DNA of 63,473 nt from Micromonospora gifhornensis (GCF_016863515.1 NZ_BOPA01000041.1:1-63473); one strand, 5' to 3'. Shown: positions 18,001 through 21,267, counted from the stretch's first letter. Notes: generated by a model not told the origin, from the sequence alone. Made by a program: numbers and translations.

Positions 18001-18691
18001 GCATCTGGTACGCCTGGGCACCGACGTCGATGATCAGCTCTTCGCCGATCTCCTCCATCAGCTCCAGACCGAGCCGGTTGAGGCCCTGCCGGAAGCCCTG
18101 ACTGGTGACGATCTGCCCGACCCGACCGCCGGCGGTCCGCAGCGCCGCCTGAAGTCCCGCCCGGGTGAGCAGCTGCCGCCCCATCTGGGCGATGAGCCGC
18201 CGGAAGGCGACAGTGACCGCCTGCCGCCCGGCCGCCAGGATGCCCGGGATCGCACCGGCCGAGACACCGCCCAGCCAGGCCATAAGCAACGCGACGAAGA
18301 CCGCGATGACGGTGATGATGACGGCGATCAGCACCGTCAGTTTGGCGTACTCGATCTCCAGGGCCGCCTGGTCGCAGCCGGACGCGTACGCGGCGGCGAT
18401 CTCCTGGATCAGTGGCAGGCCGGTGTTCGGGTCGACGCCGACCTGGTTCCACAGCGCACCGAACGCCTCGCCGGCCCCGCCACCCCAGCTCTGCAGGATC
18501 TTCATGACCGCCGGGTCGGCCTCGGTAAGCACCTCACCGACCAGGTCGGCCAGGGACTGCCAGGCATCGGCCAGCTCGCGCATCCGGTCCTCGTCGCCGC
18601 TGGGCCACGCCTCACCGGCGCTGACCCAGCAGATAGCATCCCAGACCCAGCCGTACTCGCCCAGCGAGTGCTTGGGATTGGGTACCGCCAC
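3038..18691 (-). CDS. giant multi-warhead polymorphic toxin, type VII cargo
   Basis: A 5,217-codon uninterrupted frame with a GTG start at 18691 and GAGGGG 8 nt upstream. Order by residue: WXG-like helical domain (about 20-110, WGG near 70); membrane helix about 118-143; Gly/Ala-rich scaffold to about 430; Thr/Pro/Asp low complexity to about 980; YwqJ-type deaminase (C1069, E1071, PCRSC 1131-1135); papain-like toxin (C1236, H1318); RelA/SpoT-like domain (about 1480-1690, E1595); papain-like toxins 2 (C1917, H2036) and 3 (C2251, H2370); a pretoxin plus FAD/NAD(P)-binding module (about 2567-3370); then two 723-residue repeats, each a pretoxin domain plus a calpain-like protease (C4105/H4303 and C4828/H5030); and an unclassified terminal domain from about 5090. 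Residues about 1715-1815, 2086-2182, 2420-2516 and 3374-3620 are out-of-frame or antisense readings of other genes. The frame may be one effector or several modules fused by loss of stops. Export through the neighbouring ESX-like system is inferred. Confidence 0.75.
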   Translation of the reverse strand: MAVPNPKHSLGEYGWVWDAICWVSAGEAWPSGDEDRMRELADAWQSLADLVGEVLTEADPAVMKILQSWGGGAGEAFGALWNQVGVDPNTGLPLIQEIAAAYASGCDQAALEIEYAKLTVLIAVIITVIAVFVALLMAWLGGVSAGAIPGILAAGRQAVTVAFRRLIAQMGRQLLTRAGLQAALRTAGGRVGQIVTSQGFRQGLNRLGLELMEEIGEELIIDVGAQAYQMRSGERRQWDGNRTLTAGVGGAYGAVLGSGMNWAGRRVAPKMPVSFSPSRLSFPGSGLVRWGGTSIASGAQNALISPAASVLANASVNQQLVLPGADAFLGGFASGAGRTGATLAGGATGNLGAKVTNLGLDRLSGTTTPGAGLGAGLNPSPGVGGVDLGNLGSTTGANGATSTDGGATGANGATSTDGGATGAAGRGTTDTDIGTGQHGGGTVPQSGAGSISLAPSADPVVAAPADGATSSSGPATTTEGVDLASVASDPTSTDVVSRGDESGTAGRDDAATTGGRVPTDGTPATAEPVGDTNRDSTPGDPATPVADTPADRATSDSTEQAGPAERADSGPPTDQAAAGAPDTATDTTGDRAQNSPVDSRGDRAPSSAADTTGDQAPNSVDTTGDRAQSAPVDGTGDRVQTAPVDTSAGNAGTVPVDASAGAGRTVGVGPVPDSGVGASVDGPGGPAVSGVDPLAAEIAPAVVPGAPPASPVAGATPGNVTPATTLNPAQTTAVPSATTPAATPTAPAPTTPTSAPGTPTAGTSTTPTTSTSPTSTTPATGNTGTQPTPRAPAITTAPNSAGSVSLTPPPSAAPVTQPDAASVAQPDVASVTPPDTASAPQSDGVSVAQPDTGPAVRPTVPAETAGTDSATTTATTDPTVTPTAATTDPTVTPASPDGATDPAARRADQADQSATGGPVVVAVPGSTGTLQPGGPTAPDTGRGPVNPDTLRRSEGPTGNGTHSWQLSPTAVDGDPTGPDAEQALIEASRTLAEATRQAVKDGTISRAKQPGTSGALMMSDGGITTHTSMTADKGTKPPTQPSVHPLAQAALDRTKAALPDGTGSGHGKCAEVALVSDQLYRLETQWRDAGEPGSFEQYARDAFNGAKILTHQVKPAQQNDTVYKLGHHRPPCRSCAHFLPQFGIEPIVDPERDARTYQPSVPGVVGNGPPLSDNRPYGDPNGLVPPVQADQQTLDAAVPRDAATGRPLVHPDPRVGSWAGLVNDGGPTVPGRDNNCADVGLSVLDTWFGRPEVAAPTATSAEVEAGSTARQEQALRTEFAHQGTGTAGLDAVADALRAAGPGSAALIITTRPDGNGAHTWNAVNHDGTIIWLDAQNQLISDTDPVHGDPGNVWSIVLDAEGDPHRPAATDTDIRPPAPPDSTAPDDTSATTPDPSRPDMPGSPMEVQPGHVDEQGGSPAGLAGTGFDGLSDADAATPEGDPAASLYLDGLAEPDQATLHEALADAQRDADQILADLHGVNAEVNARLGLTGADALSTLGEQHRVKGAESLARKFRTELEPLGYDLGSALDTVNDVVRFSVQGPETEAYGPAVDAVLSSLEAQGYQVTDLKNFWHPGNRFFGLNCTLTSPTGRTFELQFPTATSYAIGKQTHVPYEVMRDPAQTPSARVHAFLDILTINKANGIAAHMPGGMDSGRFDTPKNTSFAKWMSSARQESIRQSYLDWLGQQGQTFADVLAARGLTASDLPGLDPDLMGGPHDGADVRLLPPAETGRPDGPAGQPDRGGGEFGADPGGDLGPSDGRVDVPPGRGGGDPVGESGASRDRTGRPGDGGTPDGALHDGAAADGDRVDGDLPPGDLSTTPVASETPPVPPGSDTTAGATDAGRHAVPLGTDRGLSQTRRIGPGELAPLEDPSFHWDVEQALRTPQGHALFADPSTNPYGGLINDGGPGRPGRGNNCLDCSLSALSSFYGDPQVSFPRWSDVRPDGSIDTVTGEASGLDRAESWLGGTWAGGPAGLPTTPAERAAAVSAQYVRLHQHIAEAGPGSAALVVAEWVKRDRRTGDLLLDNGNVQVEDSHALVLVYPQGAEGPVWWDPQRGMTWPQPPTAYVAQTYALWSMTPAVEGIPDDGGRGADADQAPTGYAERDRAASVRVRLAGEGTAVSAGTGGGSATGPRELHHRPERGDHSADESAGAAADHGVHPGAPGGPDDGSSGLADGDTDRLTATAPSLDEGRRFGPGELAPLEDPRFHDDLAASLATPHGYAVFADPSTHPYGGLVNDGGPDQPGRGNNCLDSSLSALASFHGDPQVSRPRWPDRLPDGSIDRLSGERGGLERAEAWIGGQWIGGPDGLPTDLSARTEAVAAQYADLYQQVADAGPGASALVVADWLLLDDAGNVVLDDNGQPEVDGSHAFVIVFPADADAPVWWDPQTGTASVDMPAGEVRDTHALWTMMVPDGEGRVDRGRGVDADQPAAGDRESDSASGVRVRLAGPGEALGTGTVRGDGSGAGQLHHRPDGSDHGSLQPAPEADHGGVHPGATRGPDQGSAGLAPTGTDGLTDPDGRTDAGSTAADGRTDAADPDGPPAPPGPDSEPTPADGPDLRQAAAGTTFGGALLDADAARTAQAVQEALTAGPLPEQASVDPAAATVTLDTADGPYQVRIVLADPPAGVPAVPVATVGYTADGAVVQVSTGAHPDHVRRAVSAMLAEVDTVAQERAVDLRTDATTALAEGARPEYDGTRVLTARDIGRLAELRVVLADSTATTDPARAGQLQAEALSLLVASGLLEQDPSHAVHGLGANVPVVGAEAAQARLDLIRSHLGPAAPAIENLIGQATGQQLVADLRAAQSAIRAEARTWAQQATASRNAADLALTTRVDATLDIAPEHVFGRLVIGGGWAATADFVTMGGAADTGIGLPPVLCVSQGHDPWAERQALLMGQIPSELELPGMPFQPADLAEAGTQFTPSDVFADAVGAARALSGMPTYQGTATAITPRPADAVGWPDGANFRVTVGGRQFFTASVDVASGPGPSRVPNAPATAGGQYVDPTTGYRVDRSGPTLVFRAPDGTVVDPDTLPATVRTVLGAGVSNAPLLADFDGRPTDPLVVDPTSGYAVDPTTGQVFDPDGASVDPDTLSDEVRARLGYASDGSFADPRPAAPAVDFGGQNLADAYRPGDRVLVFGAGASGAWDIEQAVASQAGNVDWSARAMPPPPDQLTGDPGHDAEARLRFSFGGGYNRRNTLPEVGAYAESVHGQVEQSLREIVSLRHTVDGEFLVEFTDGSRQAYDRVVFSIGQAPEYPGGVADLLSEVDLSPLHGPATAHDGPADVLGLRDTSGQLRVLGGASVAGPLLARVGPALRQTIVDQAAALPDDSRGIPPSIRFHAQRIAEANLGAPPVPPGAQPADGTGPDTSGVPSDLVPAGDTEQSPTPLDVEPGQGTVPLVEFPAERRHLDSDGPAVDVLPDALGDDLDGVAPQLDVTQGGQLPAGGEGLGTGGPDATVGQAQPPQPTQVRGAGQRGDAVVTDRVVTQVEGDQTPQAGDTGDVRHQPGRVDKGQVADGQVGEDLGTAVDEGAGGHRDQLDESVADLPVDEQVGDRRGEPRDDSSVPQGGGPVGPGARQVDADHLGVVGVGGLDGVGVAPAQVEVVGVGQDGGVQLGGRGHDGSVSTAGSLTASAVPGSTFHGLGRPDADADAVLDAARVALPQVAPYAQVDAVVPVGPDRFEIRPAGQHPLTVRLTAGPLADGVVAQSVRNPDGTFTVTVSERAGDQAVVRALAHEVAELVALNESGRALVGPLDPGNVRGPIDASGLTAHDQGRLAEIRLLAAGYATTDAPGRLAVRAEIDALADHLGLRVGDQGVRARWALLPRDVLAHLMQLSVPALNPEAVSAVLAGAPTLTEVERVRLIDYRSRLAPDFQVPQSTELTARLRELAAEAEHTQSGMPRMPAFAGQIIGIPPAQLDRVRAVDPQLADRLAREGVYVDLTGRYDLRPYMADVPAIDLGAARPAYDLSTEAGRQAQLHEDRQRSRAALRALRGGQAATLLADHDFHYQGTARWMGLVPDVLTDVLRGITPVPPTPATPAESASTNGPSGDTQVVADRVSLPPDSPTTPGPAYGPALDARTGQSAPLFDGPPRREDVQQGALGDCGMIAVIGAVAGHLPDTITQMFHPNPDGSVDVLLHEASGPGQSVTPTGRQLRVTVWPDVPLHANSNGRSAYADQSTVGSSWASLLEKAIAAVDRTWTQQRHDQWQQQWSARPGADPHQAAPLGYARLGNGSSRLVQAELLTQLTGLPSSVSRLDPTPGREAEAEARLATLLSADSPVITGTLPAAQYPGKPPYGLIPGHAYEVVSVTNGEVQLRNPWNASHPTPMPVRAFLDLMSPWYGHVEVAQSSVAALPDSDFHGQGRPAGDPTAVLDRARLVLPTLADTIGADQIAAVDPNVFEIRAGGLAPLRIQVTTGALTGTTVAQTTRNLDGTFTLTVSDRAVDAVVDRAVAHEFAELLARHESGQAQVGLFDQGTPETPIDPAGLTARDRGRLAELRVLAAGYPKTDPSTRLVLRREIDALVDQLGLHWGTPEASARLALLPADAWHHVIRLSVPTITPEAVAGALAANPDPNRVERFRAIDYRARLAPDLQPPSAAEITNKLRELAVHGEQSQSSLPRMPALAGQVVALPPAALDAIRQTDPQLADRLAAEGVYVDLTGRFDLRPYTLDGAPEFPLDVSAPAFDLTTESGRRSLLAEDRSRVAAAFRAAYGSNPAATAVLSTHGFHYVTDARLMALVPNALTDALRAMLPPDPSTIVDVEIEVEPTVSGTEVAVVADRVTLPDPDPNSPVGYGQALDLRTGQPAPLFDGPPQREQVRQGALGDCGMLATMAAVAGHRPDALAQLFQPNPDGTVDVLLHESVLHGGTSTPTGRRLRITVRPDVPLRTDPPGKSAYADQSRNGSGWASVLEKALAAVDRTWSMQRRVAWQQDWTSWHSKDDPHRAAPLGYARLHVGSTSDFQAELMTQLTGAPSRTSRFDIRPGQEAAVAARLAALLAAGSPVIVGSLPQKSYPPGLTNLPFGLYAEHAYEVVSVTNGLVQLRNPWGSEHPAPMPVRDFLNLMSPHHAHLDMGGTSSASQTVSVTSQDVPPTPPTPPTPPTVPLTPSVPVPRSAEPAARAASDRPRRHTLGRTDLEDERADISYLALLDGSGTVIGLSVLLSSGSGQREARWTTSGESGIGGSVPVGRAEAERIAREVLGFRLPEESALYEMIDG
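3385..3420. repeat. 9-bp tandem repeat (Pro-Pro-Thr)n
   Basis: About four copies of GGGGTCGGC, read on the minus strand as a Pro-Pro-Thr linker between the second calpain-like domain and the C-terminal domain of the giant effector. Confidence 0.75.
3460..5630 (-). other. calpain-like toxin repeat unit 2 of the giant effector
   Basis: Residues about 4355-5075. A pretoxin region (FHGQGRP, then HEFAELLARHE) is followed by a peptidase C2 (calpain)-like domain: QGALGDCGM with candidate nucleophile C4828, EHAYEVV with H5030, and the Asn-containing LRNPWG. The unit repeats the preceding one at a 723-residue spacing, consistent with tandem duplication of about 2.17 kb. Confidence 0.75.
5640..7800 (-). 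other. calpain-like toxin repeat unit 1 of the giant effector
   Basis: Residues about 3630-4340. Same architecture as the next unit: pretoxin region (FHGLGRP, AHEVAELVALNE, a VYVDLTGRYDLRPY block), then a calpain-like domain with QGALGDC (C4105), GHAYEVV (H4303) and LRNPWN. Cys, His and Asn of the C2 triad are all visible in both units, so both proteases look intact. Confidence 0.75.
7820..7831 (+). promoter_or_regulatory. possible leaderless -10 box for the antisense LRR gene
   Basis: TACGCT at 7820-7825 ends 6 nt before the ATG at 7832, and there is no Shine-Dalgarno sequence. The pattern fits a leaderless transcript starting inside, and antisense to, the giant toxin frame. Confidence 0.35.
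7832..8572 (+). CDS. TIGR02996-type leucine-rich repeat protein, antisense within the toxin frame
   Basis: A 246-aa soluble protein. Residues 3-45 (ELYAAILADPDDLDLRRRYAD, then DHAEVIRIDLA) match the TIGR02996 repeat-companion domain. Residues about 100-200 contain leucine-rich repeats (HLPVRHLTLVDAAGL, LGRLVALDLSDNPIGDDG, LRWLGLANCGVGPAG, LRYVELWGNP). The translation is far more protein-like than the opposite strand, where the giant frame reads as a D/G/V/Q-rich low-complexity stretch. Codon boundaries of the two strands coincide, so an antisense stop would need TTA, CTA or TCA codons in this gene, which are rare at this GC. It ends next to the FAD/NAD(P)-binding module and starts next to the first calpain repeat. 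A role as immunity protein is possible but has no direct support. Confidence 0.75.
   Translation: MATPAELYAAILADPDDLDLRRRYADAIEATDPDHAEVIRIDLAGTRPDRAAALRYRRVVPRLAAPVADLLVDWKVRNGLVELVTMTARTFVDRGAEVFAHLPVRHLTLVDAAGLMPDVAGVAGLGRLVALDLSDNPIGDDGVAALAGSPHLGRLRWLGLANCGVGPAGAEALAASRKLPALRYVELWGNPVEVVAKGVGQDIDGRPVAVEMPPLGRELDERYGPLPWLDIQWGWRLLGVARWDEV
8600..10990 (-). other. pretoxin plus FAD/NAD(P)-binding module of the giant effector
   Basis: Residues about 2567-3364. It begins with a relative of the pretoxin region of the calpain units (GGALLDADAARTAQAV, LTARDIGRLAELRVV) but lacks their conserved HE pair. A Rossmann-like stretch RLVIGGGWAATADFV follows, then repeats of VDPTTGY type, then a second dinucleotide-binding motif VLVFGAGASGAWDIEQA near residue 3136 and DRVVFSIGQAPEYPGG. 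It resembles a split flavin-dependent oxidoreductase fold. Calling it a toxin is inference from position only. Confidence 0.5.
11143..11433 (-). CDS. YrhB/Imm35-like immunity protein overprinted in the toxin frame (cassette 3)
   Basis: A 96-aa cytoplasmic protein from a TTG at 11433 with AGAGGGG a few bases upstream. It aligns closely with the gene at 12145-12435: MTEDEALTLIS, FEFGWLARERLSEQER, GSYIIDRTGVITA, IMEEYTQARREGR, GRQVWP. The pattern of an EF-x-GW strand followed by IDR-x-GVI and a final Y-x-x-x-R helix is the YrhB-type immunity fold also seen at the N-terminus of the SUKH-3 gene at 23324. It lies on the toxin strand, +1 relative to the giant frame, directly behind the third papain-like domain, which it presumably neutralises. 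The giant frame reads through it as a low-complexity linker (about residues 2420-2516). Confidence 0.75.
   Translation of the reverse strand: MTEDEALTLISQLLGTGNPIVLREFEFGWLARERLSEQERSAGMAVGQGSYIIDRTGVITAHSSLPPRRIMEEYTQARREGRIKGRQVWPQPEPTA
11440..12120 (-). other. papain-like toxin domain 3 of the giant effector
   Basis: Residues about 2190-2418. Begins RFGPGELAPLEDP; RGNNCLDSSLSAL carries candidate Cys2251, GSHAFVIVFP carries His2370, and VWWDPQTG the likely Asp. This fits the papain-fold toxin (Tox-PL, glutamine deamidase-like) pattern. It is a close relative of domain 2 and is followed immediately by its putative immunity gene (11143-11433). Confidence 0.75.
12145..12435 (-). CDS. YrhB/Imm35-like immunity protein overprinted in the toxin frame (cassette 2)
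   Basis: A 96-aa protein from an ATG at 12435: MTEEEALTLIKRLL, FEFGWLAKEQLSPQER, HGSYIIDRSGVITA, IMEYTQARRAGR, GRQVWP. It is a clear paralogue of the 11143-11433 product. It lies +1 relative to the giant toxin frame and begins where the second papain-like domain ends, so it is best explained as that toxin's immunity protein. Translated in the giant frame, the same DNA gives a D/G/A-rich stretch with no domain character, while this frame gives a compact alpha/beta protein conserved between two cassettes. That makes this the real coding frame here. Confidence 0.78.
   Translation of the reverse strand: MTEEEALTLIKRLLGTPNEIELHPFEFGWLAKEQLSPQERAEGRQLGHGSYIIDRSGVITAQMSLPVPLLIMEYTQARRAGRMTGRQVWPTVTPTD
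12440..13085 (-). other. papain-like toxin domain 2 of the giant effector
   Basis: Residues about 1870-2085. RIGPGELAPLEDP opening, RGNNCLDCSLSAL with candidate Cys1917, EDSHALVLVYP with His2036, and VWWDPQRG with the likely Asp. Papain-fold toxin (Tox-PL) pattern. Closest relative is domain 3 about 1 kb downstream; the shared opening suggests cassette duplication. Confidence 0.75.
13240..13542 (-). CDS. small immunity-type protein overprinted in the toxin frame (cassette 1)
   Basis: A 100-aa cytoplasmic protein from an ATG at 13542 with GGGGGG about 5 nt upstream. The sequence (MTALTFGYFLLRRP, NLIAEAESSGPTQAVIWDR, WTFRPDVAAAILWAN, ERVDRATAERQT) looks like a compact beta-strand plus helix protein, unlike the other two overprinted genes. 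I do not recognise a family. It has the same +1 phase relative to the giant frame as the genes at 12145 and 11143, and it begins where the RelA/SpoT-like domain ends. By position it should be the antitoxin of that domain. The giant frame reads this segment as a G/D/R-rich low-complexity stretch (about residues 1715-1815). Confidence 0.65.
   Translation of the reverse strand: MTALTFGYFLLRRPDDPTGPPVNLIAEAESSGPTQAVIWDRPTGAWTFRPDVAAAILWANPERHEIERVDRATAERQTAHFTTVPLPTETELTEICRQAT
13550..14340 (-). other. RelA/SpoT-like nucleotide pyrophosphokinase toxin domain
   Basis: Residues about 1450-1713 of the giant frame. Motifs in order resemble the RelA/SpoT synthetase fold: HRVKGAESLARKF, then NDVVRFSV, then GNRFFGLN, TLTSPTGRTFELQFPT with the E-x-Q pair (E1595), and HVPYEVMRDP. 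The aromatic position usually occupied by Tyr in the G/N-Y loop is Phe here. Secreted relatives of this fold (Tas1-type) pyrophosphorylate adenine nucleotides. The assignment rests on motif order only. Confidence 0.6.
14404..14450 (-). pseudogene. 3' remnant of a YrhB-type immunity gene
   Basis: In the +1 phase relative to the giant frame the last codons read REEARQVWPVPDSTG and a stop at 14404, matching the C-termini of the two YrhB-like immunity genes (GRQVWP plus about six residues). The DNA around the stop also matches those two genes (CCAGACCTG core). The upstream part of the gene is missing. This is the position expected for the immunity gene of papain-like domain 1, so it looks like a fossil left by cassette exchange or deletion. 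Confidence 0.6.
14640..15100 (-). other. papain-like toxin domain 1 of the giant effector
   Basis: Residues about 1200-1350. GLVNDGGPTVPGRDNNCADVGLSV carries candidate Cys1236, GAHTWNAVN carries His1318, followed by IIWLDAQ. More diverged than domains 2 and 3. Its expected immunity gene survives only as a 3' fragment at 14404. Confidence 0.7.
15250..15810 (-). other. YwqJ-type deaminase domain of the giant effector
   Basis: Residues about 960-1147. HGKCAEV provides the first zinc ligand (C1069) and the catalytic Glu (E1071); HHRPPCRSC provides C1132 and C1135. This is the C-A-E / P-C-x-x-C signature of the YwqJ-like deaminase toxins in the cytidine deaminase superfamily. A stand-alone relative is encoded at 35760-36143. 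Confidence 0.75.
17424..17510. repeat. 39-bp tandem repeat (2.2 copies)
   Basis: Two full near-identical 39-bp units and a partial third encode NGATSTDGGATGA in the linker of the giant effector, just before the low-complexity Thr/Asp/Pro region. Confidence 0.85.
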
Positions 18692-18736
18692 CGGCGCGCG
18701 CCCCTCTATCCGATCTCGACCGTCGCCTACCGGCGG

Positions 18737-19081
18737 TTACTTACCTTCGCCCCCGAACAGCGTCTTGACCATGTCGTCGACGTCGACGGTGCCCTCCACG
18801 GCGCCCTTCACCGTCGGGCCCATCTGCTCGACCACGGGCACGACACCGGCGGCCAGGTCGAGCACCTTCTGCGCCGGCTGCTCACCGCCGAGGTAGTCCT
18901 TGTTGAACGCCTGACCCGGCTCGTCGTCGCCCCAGGGGCAGGGGCGAGCACCGTTGAGCGTGTTGATCGTGCCGGCCAGGCCCCGCCAGCGGGCGGCCAG
19001 CCGGGCACCGGCGGCGCTGAGGGTGCTGGCCCCTTCCAGGGCGGCATCCGGCTTGACGAACGTTTCACGGAGCTCGGTCAT
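18737..19081 (-). CDS. ESX/WXG-like helical protein, toxin-operon partner
   Basis: A 114-aa helical protein without signal peptide or membrane segment. ARWRGLAGTIN and the ending VDDMVKTLFGG fit a helical hairpin of the WXG100 superfamily, although no clean WxG is present. Its ATG at 19081 overlaps the TGA of the upstream YbaB-like gene (ATGA), and it ends 45 bp before the GTG of the giant effector, so the three are probably co-translated. By analogy with other actinobacterial type VII toxin operons, it may pair with the WXG-like N-terminus of the effector as a secretion partner. That role is inferred. Confidence 0.6.
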   Translation of the reverse strand: MTELRETFVKPDAALEGASTLSAAGARLAARWRGLAGTINTLNGARPCPWGDDEPGQAFNKDYLGGEQPAQKVLDLAAGVVPVVEQMGPTVKGAVEGTVDVDDMVKTLFGGEGK

Positions 19082-19470
19082 CGCTTGTCCTCCCCGGGCA
19101 GGTCACTGTCCAGCTGACGGAAGATGCCGTCGAGGTCGTGGTCGATGTAGGCCTGGAACTGGCTGTCCGGCACGTACGGCCGCAAGAGCTGCTCGACGGC
19201 GGCCATCGCTTTCGCGGTGGCGCGGTGGATGGTCTCGGTGACCGTGGCGGACAGTTCCTTGGAGTTCGGTCGGCGGTAGATGCGCGGATCGAACTCGACC
19301 TTCGTCACCTGACCACGCGGCCCGACGGTGACCGTGACCAGACCGTCCTCGGAGGTGACCGTCGCCTGCACGGCCTTGAGCTGCTGCTGGAGGTCTCCGA
19401 CCCCGGAACGCATCCGCTCGAACTGAGCCATCAGTTCGTCGGCGCGGGCACGCAGCGCCTGCACGTCCAT
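19078..19470 (-). CDS. YbaB/EbfC-like protein, first gene of the toxin operon
   Basis: A 130-aa protein with the YbaB/EbfC pattern: an N-terminal coiled-coil helix (MDVQALRARADELMAQFERM), a central strand pair (DGLVTVTVGPRGQVTKVEFDPRI) and a long C-terminal helix (ATVTETIHRATAKAMAAVEQLL). Family members bind DNA as dimers, but in actinobacterial type VII toxin operons they commonly precede WXG-like genes, possibly as chaperones. The ATG at 19470 has GGGGGAGGG upstream. It is the first gene of the minus-strand operon, divergent from mycP across 121 bp, and overlaps the next gene by 4 nt. Confidence 0.75.
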   Translation of the reverse strand: MDVQALRARADELMAQFERMRSGVGDLQQQLKAVQATVTSEDGLVTVTVGPRGQVTKVEFDPRIYRRPNSKELSATVTETIHRATAKAMAAVEQLLRPYVPDSQFQAYIDHDLDGIFRQLDSDLPGEDKR

Positions 19471-19591
19471 GGCGGTGTCCCTCCCCCGTTCGCGCCCATG
19501 ACGACTCGACCATACTGAATGCGCGCCCCATCAGGGGATGGGCGAGGGGTCGTTAGGATTCACCGGCACCGGCGCACCGGAGGTGAGCAGC

Positions 19592-20884
19592 ATGGCCCGT
19601 GGCCGTCCTATCACGACGTTCGCCCTGGTGGGGGCGCTGCTGACCACGGCGCTGACGCTTCCCGCACCGGCGTACGCCGCTCCGGAGATCTGTCAGAATC
19701 CCAGCGATCCCGGCGAGGTCAACACCGAGACGCCCTGGCACCAGCGGTGGCTCGCGCCGCAGCGGGTGTGGCCGTTCAGCACCGGCGCCGGAGTACGGAT
19801 CGCGGTGATCGACTCCGGTACCGACAGCAGCCATCCGCAGTTGGCGGGACGGGTCGACAGCGGGTTCGACGCGCTGCGTAATGCACCCGGCGGTGACGTG
19901 GACTGCGTCTCGCACGGTACGGCGGTCGCCAGCATCATCGTCGCCGCCCGGCAGGAGGGCGTCGGCTTCCACGGCCTGGCGCCGGACGCCACGATCGTGC
20001 CGATCCGGGTCAGCGAACGCAACGCCAACGAGAGCACGGACACCGCTGGCGCCACCGTCGGCGGCGCGGTCTTCGCGCAGGCCATCATGCGCGCGGTCGA
20101 CGACGGCGCTGACGTGATCAACATGTCGGTGACGCTCTACCGCCCCGACCCGGACGTGCAGCGGGCGATCAAGTACGCGGTGGACAACGACGTCGTGCTG
20201 GTCGCCGCCGCCGGCAACCGGCATCAGGACGGTGCCCGACCCGACCCGGTGCCCTACCCCGCGAGCTACGACGGGGTCATCGGGGTCGGTGCCGTGGACC
20301 AGAACGGTGCCCGGATCCGCCAGTCCCAGATCGGGCCGTACGTGGACATCGTCGCTCCGGGTGGGGCGGTGGTCGCCGCGACCAGGTTGACCGGGCACGC
20401 CGCCTACGACGGCACCAGCTTCGCCACCCCGATGGTCAGCGCGACAGCCGCCCTGATCCGTGCCGCCGAGCCGAACCTGTCGGCGAAGGAGGTGACGCGG
20501 CGGATCCTGGCCACCGCCGACCCGGCCCGGGGTGACGCGGCACGCGGCTACGGCAGCGGAGTGGTCAACCCGTACCGGGCGGTCACCGAACGGTTGACAA
20601 GCGCGAAGCCGGTGGAGCAGCCGCCGCTGCCCGAGGTGCCCCTGGACGCGGCGGCACAGGCCCGCGAGCAACGGTGGGCGCTGTTCGGCCGGCTGGCCCT
20701 CTGGATCGGTCTGGGCCTGGCCACGGTAGCGGTCGGCGTAGCGGTGCTGGCGGCCCTGCTGCCGCGCGGGCGGCGTACCCGGTGGCGGCCCACCCGGCCC
20801 GCCGCGTCACCGGACGACCGGCCGGAGATCGACGAGCCGGAGGAGGTCTTCTTCCGGGTGCCCACCTCGACCTCACGGGAATGA
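19592..20884 (+). CDS. mycP: type VII secretion-associated serine protease mycosin (first copy)
   Basis: A 430-aa membrane-anchored subtilase. Signal peptide at residues 1-29 ending AYA; peptidase S8 domain with D74 (AVIDSG), H108 (SHGTAVAS), oxyanion Asn209 (AAAGNR) and nucleophile S276 (GTSFATP); C-terminal membrane helix about 363-385 (LALWIGLGLATVAVGVAVLAALL) and a short cytoplasmic tail. This is the standard mycosin layout; mycosins sit on the outer face of ESX complexes and process secreted partners. The ATG at 19592 was chosen because it has GGAGGTGAG just upstream and begins a proper signal peptide. It faces the WXG100 genes convergently across a strong hairpin. Confidence 0.93.
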   Translation: MARGRPITTFALVGALLTTALTLPAPAYAAPEICQNPSDPGEVNTETPWHQRWLAPQRVWPFSTGAGVRIAVIDSGTDSSHPQLAGRVDSGFDALRNAPGGDVDCVSHGTAVASIIVAARQEGVGFHGLAPDATIVPIRVSERNANESTDTAGATVGGAVFAQAIMRAVDDGADVINMSVTLYRPDPDVQRAIKYAVDNDVVLVAAAGNRHQDGARPDPVPYPASYDGVIGVGAVDQNGARIRQSQIGPYVDIVAPGGAVVAATRLTGHAAYDGTSFATPMVSATAALIRAAEPNLSAKEVTRRILATADPARGDAARGYGSGVVNPYRAVTERLTSAKPVEQPPLPEVPLDAAAQAREQRWALFGRLALWIGLGLATVAVGVAVLAALLPRGRRTRWRPTRPAASPDDRPEIDEPEEVFFRVPTSTSRE

Positions 20885-20918
20885 CCGCACCACCGGCGCG
20901 ATCTGCGGTGCGGACGAT

Positions 20919-20945
20919 GATGGCCCGGCGCTCGGCCGGGCCATC
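20919..20945. terminator. bidirectional hairpin terminator between mycP and esx genes
   Basis: Perfect 11-bp stem GATGGCCCGGC / GCCGGGCCATC with a 5-nt loop (20930-20934), between the convergent ends of mycP (20884) and the WXG100 gene (20966). There is no T-tract, as is common in actinomycetes. Confidence 0.75.
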
Positions 20946-20965
20946 GGGTGCAGCGTTCGGGTGAC

Positions 20966-21253
20966 TCAGCCGCCGAACTTGGCGCGGTTGGCCGCCTCGC
21001 GGGCCTGCATCTTGCCCGCCGACTCGCGCAGCGCCCGCTCGATCCTGCCCAGCAGGTCACGCAGGTCGTTGGCGGCCGACTCCCATTCGCGCTGACGCTG
21101 GAAGTACGCCTCGCGGGCGTCGCCGTCCCAGGTGGCCAGCAGCGGGGCGATGCCCGACTTGAGGCCCTCCAGCTCGCTCGTCATGTTCCGGACCGAACTG
21201 CCGCAGCTGTCGGCAGCCGCGTTCAGACCGGCGAAGTTGTACCGGATTTCCAT
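20966..21253 (-). CDS. WXG100-family ESX protein (WDG motif)
   Basis: A 95-aa helical hairpin protein. The turn WDGDAREAYFQRQREW near residue 42 contains the W-x-G motif. Helix 1 covers about 8-38 and helix 2 about 46-88. No signal peptide. It follows the companion ESX gene at 21268-21597 by 14 bp, in the usual EsxB/EsxA-like pair arrangement in which the two proteins form a heterodimer exported by the EccC ATPase. The ATG at 21253 is preceded by GGGGGGAATCACG. There is no clear Y-x-x-x-D/E tail, so the C-terminal secretion signal is probably carried by the partner. Confidence 0.9.
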   Translation of the reverse strand: MEIRYNFAGLNAAADSCGSSVRNMTSELEGLKSGIAPLLATWDGDAREAYFQRQREWESAANDLRDLLGRIERALRESAGKMQAREAANRAKFGG

Positions 21254-21267
21254 CGTGATTCCCCCCG

